NCBI GenBank assembly: GCA_037481715.1
Contig: JBBFLD010000001.1
Span: 1 to 64,000 of the forward strand
DNA length: 64,000 nucleotides
Reading direction: 5' to 3'
Source: Rosettibacter sp037481715
GTDB taxonomy: Bacteria; Bacteroidota; Ignavibacteria; Ignavibacteriales; Melioribacteraceae
Shown here: one piece after another, positions 51,978-61,483 of the stretch
How the letters are laid out: each line of letters opens with the position of its first letter
Position numbering within the stretch: position 1 is the first letter of the stretch
Notes under the pieces: generated by a model
Databases searched by the model: none
Seen by the model: the letters and a program-made list of their open reading frames with translations, nothing else
Told to the model about the DNA's origin: nothing
Position numbers and translations under genes: made by a program

Positions 51978-52736
51978 TTGGTAATCGAAAAAGCTCGCGT
52001 TATATCATTAAGTAAGATTTCCAATAATTATTATTTAATTAAAGTTCATTCACCTTTAATTGCAAGAGAAATTAAGCCTGGTCAATTTTGTAATATCAAA
52101 GTTTCTGATACAGATTTTCCTTTGTTAAGAAGACCATTCAGCATTTGTGATGTTGAAAACGACAATTTGATATTTGCTTTTGATATTCATGGTGAAGGAA
52201 CTAAAATTTTAGCTTCTAAAAAACCTGATGATATTCTTGATATTTTAGGACCACTTGGAAATGGTTTTAATCTCGAAGGCAGTTATGAGCTTGCAATTAT
52301 AATTGGTGGCGGAATTGGAATTGCGCCTTTCCCATTTCTTGTTAAAAATTTGCCGAATAATGTTGCTGTAAAATGTTTCATCGGCGGAAAAACAAGCGAA
52401 CACTTAATTAAATACAATCTCAAAAATATTTACACTGCAACGGACGATGGTTCTGAAGGATTTCATGGAAATGTTGTTGATTTATTTAATAATGAGATTA
52501 AAAATTTCTTAACAAAAAATTTTAGAATATTTGCATGCGGACCAACTCAAATGTTAAGGTCACTTCAAAAAATTGCGCTTGAAAAAAATTATGATTGTCA
52601 ACTTTCAGTTGAATGTGCAATGGCATGCGGCTTTGGTATTTGCCAGGGCTGTCCAATTGAAAAATCAAATGGTGATGGTTACTACTTAGTTTGTAAAGAT
52701 GGCCCAATTTTTAATGCTGATATGATTATTGTTTAA
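51978..52736 (+). CDS. pyrK: Dihydroorotate dehydrogenase electron-transfer subunit
   Basis: A 252-aa FAD and [2Fe-2S] protein that passes electrons from PyrD (type 1B) to NAD+. The FAD-binding RRPFSICDVEN (about 49-59), the NAD-binding IIGGGIGIAPFPFLVKNL (about 103-120) and the C-terminal cysteine motif ACGFGICQGCPIEKS...LVCKDGP are present. It starts at TTG 51978. pyrD follows 32 bp later. Confidence 0.94.
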   Translation: MVIEKARVISLSKISNNYYLIKVHSPLIAREIKPGQFCNIKVSDTDFPLLRRPFSICDVENDNLIFAFDIHGEGTKILASKKPDDILDILGPLGNGFNLEGSYELAIIIGGGIGIAPFPFLVKNLPNNVAVKCFIGGKTSEHLIKYNLKNIYTATDDGSEGFHGNVVDLFNNEIKNFLTKNFRIFACGPTQMLRSLQKIALEKNYDCQLSVECAMACGFGICQGCPIEKSNGDGYYLVCKDGPIFNADMIIV

Positions 52737-52768
52737 TAATAACTTTTTGAAAATAAATTCTCGAATAA

Positions 52769-53692
52769 ATGGAAATAGATTTAACAGTTCAGATAGGTAA
52801 GCTTAAATTAAAGAATCCAATTTTACTTGCATCTGGCACGGTAGGTTATGGAAATGAAATTTCTCAATTCATTGATTTAAGTAAAATTGGAGGAATAGTT
52901 ACAAAATCGATTTCTCTAAAACCAAGAAAAGGAAATCCACCACAAAGAATTTGTGAAACTCCATCAGGCATGTTAAATGCAATTGGTCTTGCAAATGTAG
53001 GTCTTGAAGCATTTATAAAAGAAAAAATTCCTTTCCTGAAAAAATTAAACACAACGATAATTTGTAATATCGCTGCAAGTTCAATAGAAGAATATGTTGA
53101 ATGCACAAAAGTATTAAATGAGGAAGAATCAATAGCTGCATTTGAAATTAATGTTTCGTGCCCAAATGTAAAAGAAGGCGGACTTGAATTTGGAAACAAT
53201 TTAGATGCAGTTGCAAGAATAACCGAAAAAGTGAAATCAGTAACAAATAAAACCGTTATCATAAAATTGTCACCTAATGTTTCAAGGATTTCTGATTTTG
53301 CAAAAGTAGTAAAAGAAAATGGAGGAGATGCTGTCTCAGCTATCAATACACTTGTTGGAACTTCATTCAATATATGGACACGTAAACCAAAAATTAAAAA
53401 CATTACTGGTGGTTTATCAGGTCCTGCAATCAAACCAATAGCACTTGCAAAAGTTTTAGAAATAAGCCGCAATGTTGATATACCAATAATTGGAATAGGC
53501 GGTATAATGAACTGGAAAGATGCAGTTGAATTTATGATTGTTGGTGCTTCAGCTGTTCAGCTTGGAACTGTAAATTTTATTAATCCATTTGCAGCACTGG
53601 AAATTTTAGATGGCATGAAAACATATTGTGAAAAAATGTCTATATCAAAAATATCAGAACTAACTGCTTCCTATATTTTAGATGAACATTGA
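52769..53692 (+). CDS. pyrD: Dihydroorotate dehydrogenase, type 1B catalytic subunit
   Basis: Oxidises dihydroorotate to orotate with FMN. The 307-aa protein shows NPILLASGTVGYG (18-30), TKSISLKPRKGNPPQRICETPSGMLNAIGLANVG and the catalytic cysteine in FEINVSCPNVKEGG, plus IGIGGIMNWKDAVEFMIVGASAVQLGT. The catalytic Cys (not Ser) and the adjacent pyrK mark it as the 1B heterotetrameric form. It overlaps folC by 11 bp. Confidence 0.96.
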   Translation: MEIDLTVQIGKLKLKNPILLASGTVGYGNEISQFIDLSKIGGIVTKSISLKPRKGNPPQRICETPSGMLNAIGLANVGLEAFIKEKIPFLKKLNTTIICNIAASSIEEYVECTKVLNEEESIAAFEINVSCPNVKEGGLEFGNNLDAVARITEKVKSVTNKTVIIKLSPNVSRISDFAKVVKENGGDAVSAINTLVGTSFNIWTRKPKIKNITGGLSGPAIKPIALAKVLEISRNVDIPIIGIGGIMNWKDAVEFMIVGASAVQLGTVNFINPFAALEILDGMKTYCEKMSISKISELTASYILDEH

Positions 53693-54932
53693 GACTATTC
53701 TTCAAAAACTTTATTCAATGCGTCAATTTCATGTTAAACTTGGATTAGAACGCATTGAAAAATTATTAGATTACATTGGAAATCCACATAAAAAATTAAA
53801 ATGTTTTCATATTGCAGGTTCAAATGGAAAGGGAAGCACAGCATCTTTTCTTGCAAGTATTTTGAAAGAATCAGGATTTAAAGTTGGTCTTTATACTTCA
53901 CCGCATTTTGTAAAATTTAATGAAAGAATAAGAATTAATGGAAAAGAAATCGATGATGATTTCATCTGTTCATTTTATAATTCAATAGAAAAGATAATTG
54001 AAAAAGAAGAACCTACTTTTTTCGAAATTACTACTGCAATGGCATTTCAATATTTTTATCATAATAATGTAGATTATGCAGTAATTGAAACTGGGCTTGG
54101 CGGCAGACTTGATGCAACGAATGTTATTACACCATTAGCATCTATAATTACATCAATAAGTTTAGAACATACAAATATTCTTGGCGATACATTAGAAAAA
54201 ATTGCATTCGAAAAAGCTGGAATAATAAAACCAGAAACAATTGTGATAAGCGGCTTTATGCCAAAAGAAGCAGAAAATGTCGTTCAATCAAGAGCGTTGG
54301 AGCTAAAGTGTGACTATTATCCTTTCGATAATTTTGTAGTTAAAGAAAAAGATTTTATTGAGGTTTTATTAAAGAACAAAAAATATCATCTCTATAAAAC
54401 TCCATTAAAAGGTTATCATCAATTATTAAATTGTTCATTAGCAATAAAATCTTTAGATGTTGTTCTAAACTTAGATGATTATTTCAAAATTAATTCAGGA
54501 ATTAAAAATGTTATTATGAATTCCGGAATTCAAGGAAGATATGAAATTGTTAATAATAAGCCAGATATAATTTTTGATTCAGCGCATAATCCAGAAGGAA
54601 TAAAAATTTTTCTCGAAGAATTTGTTAAAGATTATTATTCATACTCAAAAAGAGATTTAATCTTCGGAGCGATGAAAGATAAAAATATAGAAGAGATGCT
54701 GAAATTGTTAGTTCCATATTTTGATGATATTTATGTTACATCAGTAGAAAATGAACGAGCAGCAACAATTGATGAAATTAAAATGATAGCAAATAAAATT
54801 AATATTAATGTAATTCCTATGGAGAACCCAGAAAACTATGTACAAAAATTTTTTAATGAATCTAAGGATAAATGTCTTGTTGTTCTTGGAAGCATGTATT
54901 TATTAGGAAAAATAAAATCAAAAATAAATTAG
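53682..54932 (+). CDS. folC: Bifunctional folylpolyglutamate/dihydrofolate synthase
   Basis: Adds glutamate to folates using ATP. The 416-aa Mur-ligase-family protein has the P-loop HIAGSNGKGSTASFLASIL (about 43-61), LYTSPHFVKFNERIRING, VIETGLGGRLDATNVI, SLEHTNILGDTLEKIAFEKAGIIK and FDSAHNPEGIKIFLEEF. It overlaps the pyrD end by 11 bp, so the pair is co-translated. Confidence 0.94.
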   Translation: MNIETILQKLYSMRQFHVKLGLERIEKLLDYIGNPHKKLKCFHIAGSNGKGSTASFLASILKESGFKVGLYTSPHFVKFNERIRINGKEIDDDFICSFYNSIEKIIEKEEPTFFEITTAMAFQYFYHNNVDYAVIETGLGGRLDATNVITPLASIITSISLEHTNILGDTLEKIAFEKAGIIKPETIVISGFMPKEAENVVQSRALELKCDYYPFDNFVVKEKDFIEVLLKNKKYHLYKTPLKGYHQLLNCSLAIKSLDVVLNLDDYFKINSGIKNVIMNSGIQGRYEIVNNKPDIIFDSAHNPEGIKIFLEEFVKDYYSYSKRDLIFGAMKDKNIEEMLKLLVPYFDDIYVTSVENERAATIDEIKMIANKININVIPMENPENYVQKFFNESKDKCLVVLGSMYLLGKIKSKIN

Positions 54933-55097
54933 GAAATGCTTGACAATGAGAATTAAGAAATATAATTTTCCAGTGAACCTCAGAAAAACTTCTGCGTTAT
55001 TTAATAATTAATCCATAAGATCAAGTGTCAATTGATCCCCATTTTAATAAAAATAAATATCGAGTTATTTAATCACAATTTGTAGGAAGAGTTAATC

Positions 55098-56351
55098 ATG
55101 CCAATGGACATATCAGAATTACAATCAAAAAAAATCGTTGATCTTTACAAGATTGCAAAAGAATTTGGGCTAACAGGTTACAGCGACCTGAGAAAGCAAG
55201 AACTAATCTTCAAAATCTTAGAAGCCCAATCTCAAAAAGATGGTTTAACATTTTCAAAAGGTGTTCTTGAAGTCCTGCCTGACGGTTATGGATTTCTAAG
55301 GTCAGCAGATTATAATTATCTGCCGTCACCTGATGATATTTATGTTTCACCATCACAAATAAAAAGGTTCAGTTTAAGAACGGGCGATTTTGTAAGCGGG
55401 CAGGTGCGTCCTCCAAAAGAAGGGGAACGATTCTTTGCTTTGCTCAGAGTAGAAGCTGTTAATGGAAAAGACCCTGAAGCTATAAGAGAAAGAACATTAT
55501 TTGATAACCTCACACCAATTTATCCTACAAAAAGATTAAAATTAGAATCTGCCCCAGGTGAATATTCAATGCGTATTGTTGACTTAATAGCACCAATTGG
55601 TAAAGGTCAAAGAGGTTTGATTGTATCACCTCCAAAGGCTGGAAAAACAATTCTTCTCCAAAAAATTGCAAACTCAATTACAAGAAATCACCCCGAAGTA
55701 AAAATTATAATGCTTTTAATAGATGAAAGACCTGAAGAAGTTACAGATATGCAAAGGTCTGTTCAGGCAGAAGTTATAAGTTCAACATTTGATGAACCTG
55801 CCGAGCGTCATGTTCAGGTTGCAAATATGGTAATCGAAAAAGCAAAAAGAATGGTCGAAGCTGGAGATGATGTTGTTATTCTTCTCGACAGTATTACAAG
55901 ATTAGCTCGTGCACACAATACTGTGATTCCTCACAGTGGTCGTATCCTCTCAGGTGGTGTTGATGCAAATGCACTTCATAAACCAAAAAGATTTTTTGGT
56001 TCTGCAAGAAATACAGAAGACGGCGGCAGTTTAACTATAATTGCTACTGCATTAATTGATACCGGAAGCAGAATGGATGAAGTTATATTTGAAGAATTCA
56101 AAGGAACTGGAAATATGGAATTAGTGCTTGATAGAAATCTTGCAGATAAAAGAATATTCCCAGCTATTGACATAAATAAATCAGGAACAAGAAAAGAAGA
56201 ACTTCTTCTCAAAGAAGATGAATTAAACAAAGTATGGATACTTAGAAAAATTCTTTCTGATATGGATCCTACAGAAGCAATGGAATTTTTGCTCGATAAG
56301 ATGAAAGGAACAAAAAACAACAAAGAGTTTCTGCAGAGTATGAATAGTTAA
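55098..56351 (+). CDS. rho: Transcription termination factor Rho
   Basis: A hexameric RNA-dependent ATPase. The 417-aa protein has the N-terminal helix bundle (ELQSKKIVDLYKIAKEFGLTGYSDLRKQELIFKIL), the OSB fold (GVLEVLPDGYGFLRSADYNYLPSPDDIYVSPSQI), Walker A PPKAGKTILLQ (about 177-187), Walker B VVILLDSITRLARAHN and the Q/R-loop region. No lineage-specific insertion is seen. GGAAGAG lies upstream of the ATG. The 165-bp upstream spacer could hold autoregulatory leader sequence, but no clear structure is visible. Confidence 0.97.
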   Translation: MPMDISELQSKKIVDLYKIAKEFGLTGYSDLRKQELIFKILEAQSQKDGLTFSKGVLEVLPDGYGFLRSADYNYLPSPDDIYVSPSQIKRFSLRTGDFVSGQVRPPKEGERFFALLRVEAVNGKDPEAIRERTLFDNLTPIYPTKRLKLESAPGEYSMRIVDLIAPIGKGQRGLIVSPPKAGKTILLQKIANSITRNHPEVKIIMLLIDERPEEVTDMQRSVQAEVISSTFDEPAERHVQVANMVIEKAKRMVEAGDDVVILLDSITRLARAHNTVIPHSGRILSGGVDANALHKPKRFFGSARNTEDGGSLTIIATALIDTGSRMDEVIFEEFKGTGNMELVLDRNLADKRIFPAIDINKSGTRKEELLLKEDELNKVWILRKILSDMDPTEAMEFLLDKMKGTKNNKEFLQSMNS

Positions 56352-56358
56352 TCCAATC

Positions 56359-57630
56359 ATGAATTTTTTTATAAAATCATTTTCCCTCTGCTTATTAATT
56401 TCATTTATATCATTTCATTCACAGGTTCTATCTCAAAATGTAGAACCTGTGAATAAAAATTTTATTCATCTCGAAAAAAATATTCTGCCTTCAAAAAATT
56501 GTTGTCTGATTTTTATTTCTTATAAAATTCCGTATTCAAATCTTGTTTTTGTAAAAAAAGAAGAAAAATTTTTTTCTGGATTAGAAATTGAGTTTAATTT
56601 ATTTGAAAGAGGCAAAATCATTAATCGGAAAACGGTATCGAAAAATGTATTTGTTGAAAATTATAATGATACCAAATCAAATGAAAATTATTTAGAAGGA
56701 TTTACTTTTTTCAATATCGAAAAAGATAACTACACAATTTTACCAATCTTAAATCTTCTCAACACAAATAATGAAATTATTCTTGACTCTGTAAAAATTA
56801 ATTTAAAAGATTTTATAAAAGAAAAAATTTATGCTCCAATAGTTATTGAAGAACCTAAACAAAAATGTTCCGATTCTTTGCTTTTCAAGTTGACAAACTT
56901 CGGCAATTCAATTCCATTTGCAAGTTCTGACTATTTGCTTTTAATTCCAGTACAAGATACTTCCATAAAATCTCTGACTGTTAAAATAGAGCAGAACAAT
57001 AAAATTTTATTTGAAAAACAAGTATCAAAATTTGATATAAAAAATATTTCTGTAGTTGAATGCAATAATTTTATTGGAATTAATGAATTTCAAGATGATT
57101 TTTCAAATCGATATTTTGTTATTGATGATTTTAGTTATAAATTACATGAGGGTTCAGCCAGATTAATTATAACTGACACAAATAAAAAAGCTGAATTCAA
57201 TTTACAAGTTGTATGGATAAATAAGCCAAAGTCGCTTGCTAATCTCGAATTTGCTGTTGAGATTTTAAATATGATTGAAAATAAAAATGTTGTCAATAAA
57301 ATTCTCCAAAACTCAAAAAGTAATTTGTATGATGCACTTAAAAATTACTGGGATAAAAAATATCCTGATAGAAAATATCAATTCAACGAGCTTATGAATG
57401 AATTCTATCGAAGAGTTGATTATGCAAATGAAAATTTCAGCACATTATCATACAAATTTGGAGCTAAAACAGACAGAGGTAAAATTTATATTAAGTATGG
57501 TCAACCTGATGAAATATTTAGAAATTATTCTGACAATAAAGTTATTGAGATTTGGATTTATAAAAATATTAACAGGCAATTTACATTTGTTGATAACAGC
57601 GGTTTAGGAAATTATATGCTGGAAGAATAA
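56359..57630 (+). CDS. GWxTD-domain exported protein
   Basis: A 423-aa protein with a signal peptide (FSLCLLISFISFHSQVLSQ). The C-terminal part, LMNEFYRRVDYANENFSTLSYKFGAKTDRGKIYIKYGQPDEIFRNYSDNKVIEIWIY, matches the GWxTD domain frequent in Ignavibacteria and other Bacteroidota relatives, although the literal GWxTD pentad is replaced. The N-terminal half is beta-rich. Function is unknown. It lies 7 bp after rho and 1 bp before pdxA. Confidence 0.82.
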   Translation: MNFFIKSFSLCLLISFISFHSQVLSQNVEPVNKNFIHLEKNILPSKNCCLIFISYKIPYSNLVFVKKEEKFFSGLEIEFNLFERGKIINRKTVSKNVFVENYNDTKSNENYLEGFTFFNIEKDNYTILPILNLLNTNNEIILDSVKINLKDFIKEKIYAPIVIEEPKQKCSDSLLFKLTNFGNSIPFASSDYLLLIPVQDTSIKSLTVKIEQNNKILFEKQVSKFDIKNISVVECNNFIGINEFQDDFSNRYFVIDDFSYKLHEGSARLIITDTNKKAEFNLQVVWINKPKSLANLEFAVEILNMIENKNVVNKILQNSKSNLYDALKNYWDKKYPDRKYQFNELMNEFYRRVDYANENFSTLSYKFGAKTDRGKIYIKYGQPDEIFRNYSDNKVIEIWIYKNINRQFTFVDNSGLGNYMLEE

Positions 57631-57631
57631 T

Positions 57632-58609
57632 ATGATTAAACTTGCTTTTACATGCGGCGACATTAATGGAATTGGTCCTGAAATTATAATCAAAACTATA
57701 AATACAATTACATCAATTTCAGGGAAAAAAATAATTGTTTTTATACCAAAGAATGTTTTTAAAAAAACAACTGAAATAATAAAACCAGAATTTGAATTTG
57801 AGATTACTAACAAAGAACATATAGATGAAAATAAAAAAGTAATAATATTTGACATAGGGAATTTCAGACAATCTTTTGGAAAACCAACTTCTGATTCCGG
57901 TAAGGCAGCATTTAAATCAATAAATAAAGCATTAAATTTCGCAAAAGCAAAAAAAGTCGATGCAATAATTACTGCTCCAATTTCCAAACTCTCATTTAAC
58001 CTTGCAAAAATAAATTTTCCTGGTCACACAGAATTGTTTGCAGAATTTACAAGAACAAAAAATTTTATGATGACATTTTTATCAGACAAAATGATTTGCG
58101 GCTTGGTAACAATCCATCATCCAATAAAAAAAGTTTCAAAATTGATTACACAAAAAAAATTAAGGCAGTCAATAGAGATTTTATACAATACACTCAAAAA
58201 TGATTTGGGGAAAGAAAATCCTAAGATTGCTGTTCTTGGCTTGAATCCTCATGCAGGCGAAGAAGGATTAATTGGCGATGAAGAATTAGAAATCATAAAA
58301 CCAGTTATTAAAAGTTACAGCAGAAAAAATGTTGAAGGACCATTTGTGCCGGATGCATTTTTTGGTCTTCATAAATATGAAAGTTATGATGCAGTTCTTG
58401 GAATGTATCATGATCAAGTTCTCATTCCATTCAAAATGATGAATTTTAATTTTGGTGTAAATTATACTGCAGGATTGCCTATTGTAAGAACATCACCTGA
58501 CCATGGAACTGCTTTTGATATAGCAGGTTATGGAATTGCAAATCCTTCCAGTATGATAGAAGCAGTAAAATGGGCTGAATTAATAATCCGCAAAAGAATG
58601 AAGAAATGA
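57632..58609 (+). CDS. pdxA: 4-hydroxythreonine-4-phosphate dehydrogenase
   Basis: Acts in pyridoxal phosphate synthesis by the DXP-dependent route. The 325-aa protein shows FTCGDINGIGPEIIIKT at the N-terminus, the metal and substrate blocks KVDAIITAPISKLSFN, FPGHTELFAEF, VTIHHPIKKV, LGLNPHAGEEGLIGDEE, GMYHDQVLIPFKMMNF and VRTSPDHGTAFDIAG. All expected metal-binding histidines and Asp are there. It overlaps the next gene by 4 bp (ATGA). Confidence 0.95.
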   Translation: MIKLAFTCGDINGIGPEIIIKTINTITSISGKKIIVFIPKNVFKKTTEIIKPEFEFEITNKEHIDENKKVIIFDIGNFRQSFGKPTSDSGKAAFKSINKALNFAKAKKVDAIITAPISKLSFNLAKINFPGHTELFAEFTRTKNFMMTFLSDKMICGLVTIHHPIKKVSKLITQKKLRQSIEILYNTLKNDLGKENPKIAVLGLNPHAGEEGLIGDEELEIIKPVIKSYSRKNVEGPFVPDAFFGLHKYESYDAVLGMYHDQVLIPFKMMNFNFGVNYTAGLPIVRTSPDHGTAFDIAGYGIANPSSMIEAVKWAELIIRKRMKK

Positions 58610-59331
58610 GTGATAAAATTTATTCTCATCTCGCATCAATTTATTCTCATCTAATGCGCTCTATTGATTATGACAGCTGGGCAGATTATATAATCAAAAT
58701 CTCCAGTGAATTAAAATCAAAAAATATAATTGCGCTTGAACTTGCTTGCGGAACAGGAAATCTTGCAAAAAAATTGAAAAGTGTTTTTAACTTTTATGTA
58801 GCCACTGATTCTTCGCTATCTATGTTAATGCAGTTTGAAGAAGATAAAATTCATCGTGTAGTTTGTGATATGACTTCATTGCCATTCAAAAAGAAATTTA
58901 ACTTTGTTTTTTCTACTTTTGATAGCATTAATTATCTTACAACAAAAGAAAAAATTTTGAAATTACTTAATTCAGTTAATTCATGTTTAACAGATGACGG
59001 AATTTTTACTTTTGACGTTAGTCTTGAAAATAACAGTATCAGATACCAAAAATATCTTAACAGAAAAGGCAGTTTTAAAGGAATTCATTACATTCAAAAA
59101 AGTAAATATGATAAAGAAAAAAGAATCCATTACAACATATTCGATATTACACTTAATGATGGAAGCAAAGTGAGAGAAATTCATAAACAAAAAATTTATG
59201 AGTTTGATGAATATTTTAGAATAATAGATAAATCTAATTTTTATGTGATGAATTGTTATGAAGCATTTACATTTAATAATGCTAATGCAGAATCTGAAAG
59301 AGCACAGTTCATATTAAAAAAGAAAAAATAA
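58606..59331 (+). CDS. Class I SAM-dependent methyltransferase
   Basis: A 241-aa protein with SAM motif I in IALELACGTGNLAKKL (about 44-59), motif II-like DSSLSMLMQFEEDKIHRVVCDMTSLPF, and FNFVFSTFDSINYL as post-motif. The N-terminus IYSHLASIYSHLMRSIDYDSWADYI is common in this methyltransferase type. The substrate is not identifiable. It is coupled to pdxA and directly abuts ftsE. Confidence 0.85.
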   Translation: MSDKIYSHLASIYSHLMRSIDYDSWADYIIKISSELKSKNIIALELACGTGNLAKKLKSVFNFYVATDSSLSMLMQFEEDKIHRVVCDMTSLPFKKKFNFVFSTFDSINYLTTKEKILKLLNSVNSCLTDDGIFTFDVSLENNSIRYQKYLNRKGSFKGIHYIQKSKYDKEKRIHYNIFDITLNDGSKVREIHKQKIYEFDEYFRIIDKSNFYVMNCYEAFTFNNANAESERAQFILKKKK

Positions 59332-60003
59332 ATGTTGATATTTAATCACGTTCAGTTTAGTTATAACAATCAGCCAGTATTTTACGATTTGAACCTTGAA
59401 GTTCAGCAAGGAGAATTTGTTTTCCTTATTGGAAAAAGCGGGGTAGGGAAAACAACTTTACTGAAAATGATTTATATGGACTGCTTTCCACAATCTGGTT
59501 ATGTTCAGGTTGGCGAATATTCATCTGAATCTATTACACCAAAAGAAATTCCATATTTAAGAAGGAAGATTGGAATCATATTTCAGGATTTTCAGTTATT
59601 AACAGACAGAAATGTGTATGATAATCTTGCATTTGTTCTTCAAGTGATAGGAACACCAAAAAAGGAAATAAAGAAAAGAATATTTTATGCACTTTCTGAA
59701 GTGGGCTTAGCTCATAAACAAACTAATATGCCTCATGAACTTTCAGGCGGCGAAAAACAAAGGGTCGCAATTGCCCGTGCAATTATTAATGAACCATTTT
59801 TAATATTAGCTGATGAACCAACAGGCAATCTGGACCCTGAAACTGCAGATGAAATATTATCGATTCTTAAAAAGATTAATTCACGCGGAACTTCAGTTAT
59901 ATTTGCTACACACAATTATGAACTTATTCGTTCTTTCGATACAAAAATTATAAAGCTTGAAGATGGTAAAGCAATAAAAGTTTTTTTAAAAAAGAAAGAC
60001 TAA
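59332..60003 (+). CDS. ftsE: FtsE-like ABC transporter ATPase
   Basis: A 223-aa ATPase of the FtsE/LolD type, most like FtsE, which with FtsX activates septal peptidoglycan hydrolases. Walker A GKSGVGKTTLL (about 34-44), Q-loop IGIIFQDFQLL, signature LSGGEKQRVAIARA, Walker B FLILADEPTGNLDPETA and the H-loop in FATHNYEL are complete. No ftsX is adjacent: the next gene is convergent adk, overlapping by 4 bp. LolD or another MacB-type partner is an alternative. Confidence 0.82.
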   Translation: MLIFNHVQFSYNNQPVFYDLNLEVQQGEFVFLIGKSGVGKTTLLKMIYMDCFPQSGYVQVGEYSSESITPKEIPYLRRKIGIIFQDFQLLTDRNVYDNLAFVLQVIGTPKKEIKKRIFYALSEVGLAHKQTNMPHELSGGEKQRVAIARAIINEPFLILADEPTGNLDPETADEILSILKKINSRGTSVIFATHNYELIRSFDTKIIKLEDGKAIKVFLKKKD

Positions 60004-60647
60004 TTCATATTTAATTTCTTTAGAATATCATTCGTAACATTTTCAATAGACTGAGTTCCATCTACTTCGATAATAAATGCTTTATCTTTGTAATAATCAA
60101 ATACAGGTGATGTTGTTTCGTGATATACCTGCAGTCTCTTTTTTATTACCTCTTCATCATCATCTTTTCTTTTGATATAACTATTAACAGCGCCGCATGA
60201 AGGACATTTAAAATTCTCAGTTACTTCATCTTTATTGAGAATATTCCCGCATTGACTGCAGACGAGTCGATTGCTTAATCTGTTAATTATTACATTATCA
60301 TCTGCATCTAATTTGATTAAATATAATTTTTCATTGTTCAATTCGGATAGGATTTTACTTAGAATCTCAGCTTGATTAATTGTTCTTGGGAATCCATCAA
60401 GAATAAAACCATTTTTGCATCTTTCTTCTTTTAATGTTTCCTTAACAATTCCACCAACTATTTCATCTGGCACAAGTCCACCGCTTTGAACAATTTCTTT
60501 TGCTTTTAAGCCCAACTCAGTTTCATTTTTGATTGCATCGCGAAGAATATCTCCAGTAGATATGTGAGCTAAATTTAATTTTGAAGCTAAAATTTTGGCT
60601 TGGGTTCCTTTTCCCACTCCAGGGGCACCAAATATTATTATCTGCAT
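60000..60647 (-). CDS. adk: Adenylate kinase with zinc-binding lid
   Basis: Catalyses AMP + ATP to 2 ADP. The frame MQIIIFGAPGVGKGTQAKILA gives 215 aa; an in-frame ATG six bases upstream (60653) is possible. The P-loop, STGDILRDAIKNETELG, GFILDGFPRTINQAE and the long lid are present. The lid holds four cysteines (CSQC...CPSC, 14 residues apart), the zinc type. Its last four bases overlap the end of ftsE on the other strand. Confidence 0.95.
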   Translation of the reverse strand: MQIIIFGAPGVGKGTQAKILASKLNLAHISTGDILRDAIKNETELGLKAKEIVQSGGLVPDEIVGGIVKETLKEERCKNGFILDGFPRTINQAEILSKILSELNNEKLYLIKLDADDNVIINRLSNRLVCSQCGNILNKDEVTENFKCPSCGAVNSYIKRKDDDEEVIKKRLQVYHETTSPVFDYYKDKAFIIEVDGTQSIENVTNDILKKLNMN

Positions 60648-60721
60648 AACCATTCTAAATTTGTTTTAAAATTTTGAACGCAAAAATAAACAGAATTGCT
60701 TTGATAGACAAAATTTGGAAA

Positions 60722-61192
60722 TTACTTTTCTGAGGTTCTTTTATGAGAGAAAAATTTTTCTAACAGCGCTTTTGATTCTTCAGCATAAATTCCTGAAAAC
60801 ACATTTGGCTTGTGATTGTATTTATCACTTTCAATAATATTAAACAGGGAACCACAAGCACCAAATTTAGGTTCGTAAGTACCAAAATAAACATTTTTTA
60901 TTCTTGAAAGTAGAATGGCACCTGTACACATAACACATGGTTCAGCAGTTACATATAAGTCACATTCATTTAATCTCCAATTCTGAAGATAATTTGAAGC
61001 GGCTGTAATTGCAATCATTTCTGCATGAGCTGTTGGGTCTTTTAGTTTTTCGGTTTGATTATAACCGCGAGCAATTATTTTATCCTGATATACAATTATT
61101 GCCCCAATTGGAATTTCATTTTCTTCGAAAGCTCTTTCTGCTTCTTGAAGTGCGGAGTACATAAATTTATAAACATGTTCTGGAAATAACAT
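60722..61192 (-). CDS. tadA: tRNA-specific adenosine deaminase
   Basis: Converts A34 to inosine in the wobble position of tRNAArg(ACG). The 156-aa protein has the zinc and catalytic motif HAEMIAITAA (about 57-66) and PCVMCTGAILLSRIKNVYFGTYEPKFGACGS. Length and motifs are standard. It lies upstream of adk on the minus strand and next to a tRNA-Arg gene of a different anticodon. Confidence 0.94.
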   Translation of the reverse strand: MLFPEHVYKFMYSALQEAERAFEENEIPIGAIIVYQDKIIARGYNQTEKLKDPTAHAEMIAITAASNYLQNWRLNECDLYVTAEPCVMCTGAILLSRIKNVYFGTYEPKFGACGSLFNIIESDKYNHKPNVFSGIYAEESKALLEKFFSHKRTSEK

Positions 61193-61272
61193 AATTAATA
61201 TTTGTTAATGAATTATGAAAAGAATTTCATAGAATGTGTTTAAAGAACGCTCGCAATCATAAATAAAATTTG

Positions 61273-61346
61273 TACGCCCGGAAGGACTCGAACCCTCAAC
61301 CGGCAGATCCGAAGTCTGCTGCTCTATCCAATTGAGCTACGGGCGC
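61273..61346 (-). tRNA. tRNA-Arg (anticodon UCG)
   Basis: Read on the minus strand, a full cloverleaf of 74 nt: acceptor 5' GCGCCCG pairs with CGGGCGT (G-U at the first pair), D arm TAGCTCAATTGGATAGAGCA, anticodon stem GCAGA/TCTGC with loop CTTCGGA (anticodon TCG, codon CGA), and T arm GAGGG-TTCGAGT-CCTTC. The discriminator is A. CCA is not encoded. Confidence 0.95.
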
Positions 61347-61483
61347 ATAAAATAAAGAACTAATTGTCAAGCAATCATAAATATTCTTACTCAAAAATAT
61401 CTTTGTTTAATATTTTTTCCAAAATTTTACCTGCAACATAATTTTTTATTATTTAACTTTGTTAAAAAATTATGAACAATTAA

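Noticed and set aside
52864..53472. A 202-codon open frame on the minus strand inside pyrD.
   Set aside because: It is antisense to a clear pyrD with intact motifs, and its translation is low-complexity with no recognisable domain.
54946..55011. A 21-codon ORF upstream of rho (MRIKKYNFPVNLRKTSALFNN), a possible leader peptide.
   Set aside because: The ribosome binding site is weak and distant, and there is no attenuator-like hairpin with a T-tract before rho; the evidence is too thin to call it a gene.
55019..55037. A 6-bp inverted repeat (GATCAA and TTGATC) in the rho leader.
   Set aside because: Arms are short and AT-rich and are expected by chance in this composition.
61398..61405. TATCTTTG upstream of the esterase gene as another Bacteroidota-type promoter.
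   Set aside because: No TTG lies at the required 19-21 nt spacing upstream, so only half of the pattern is present.
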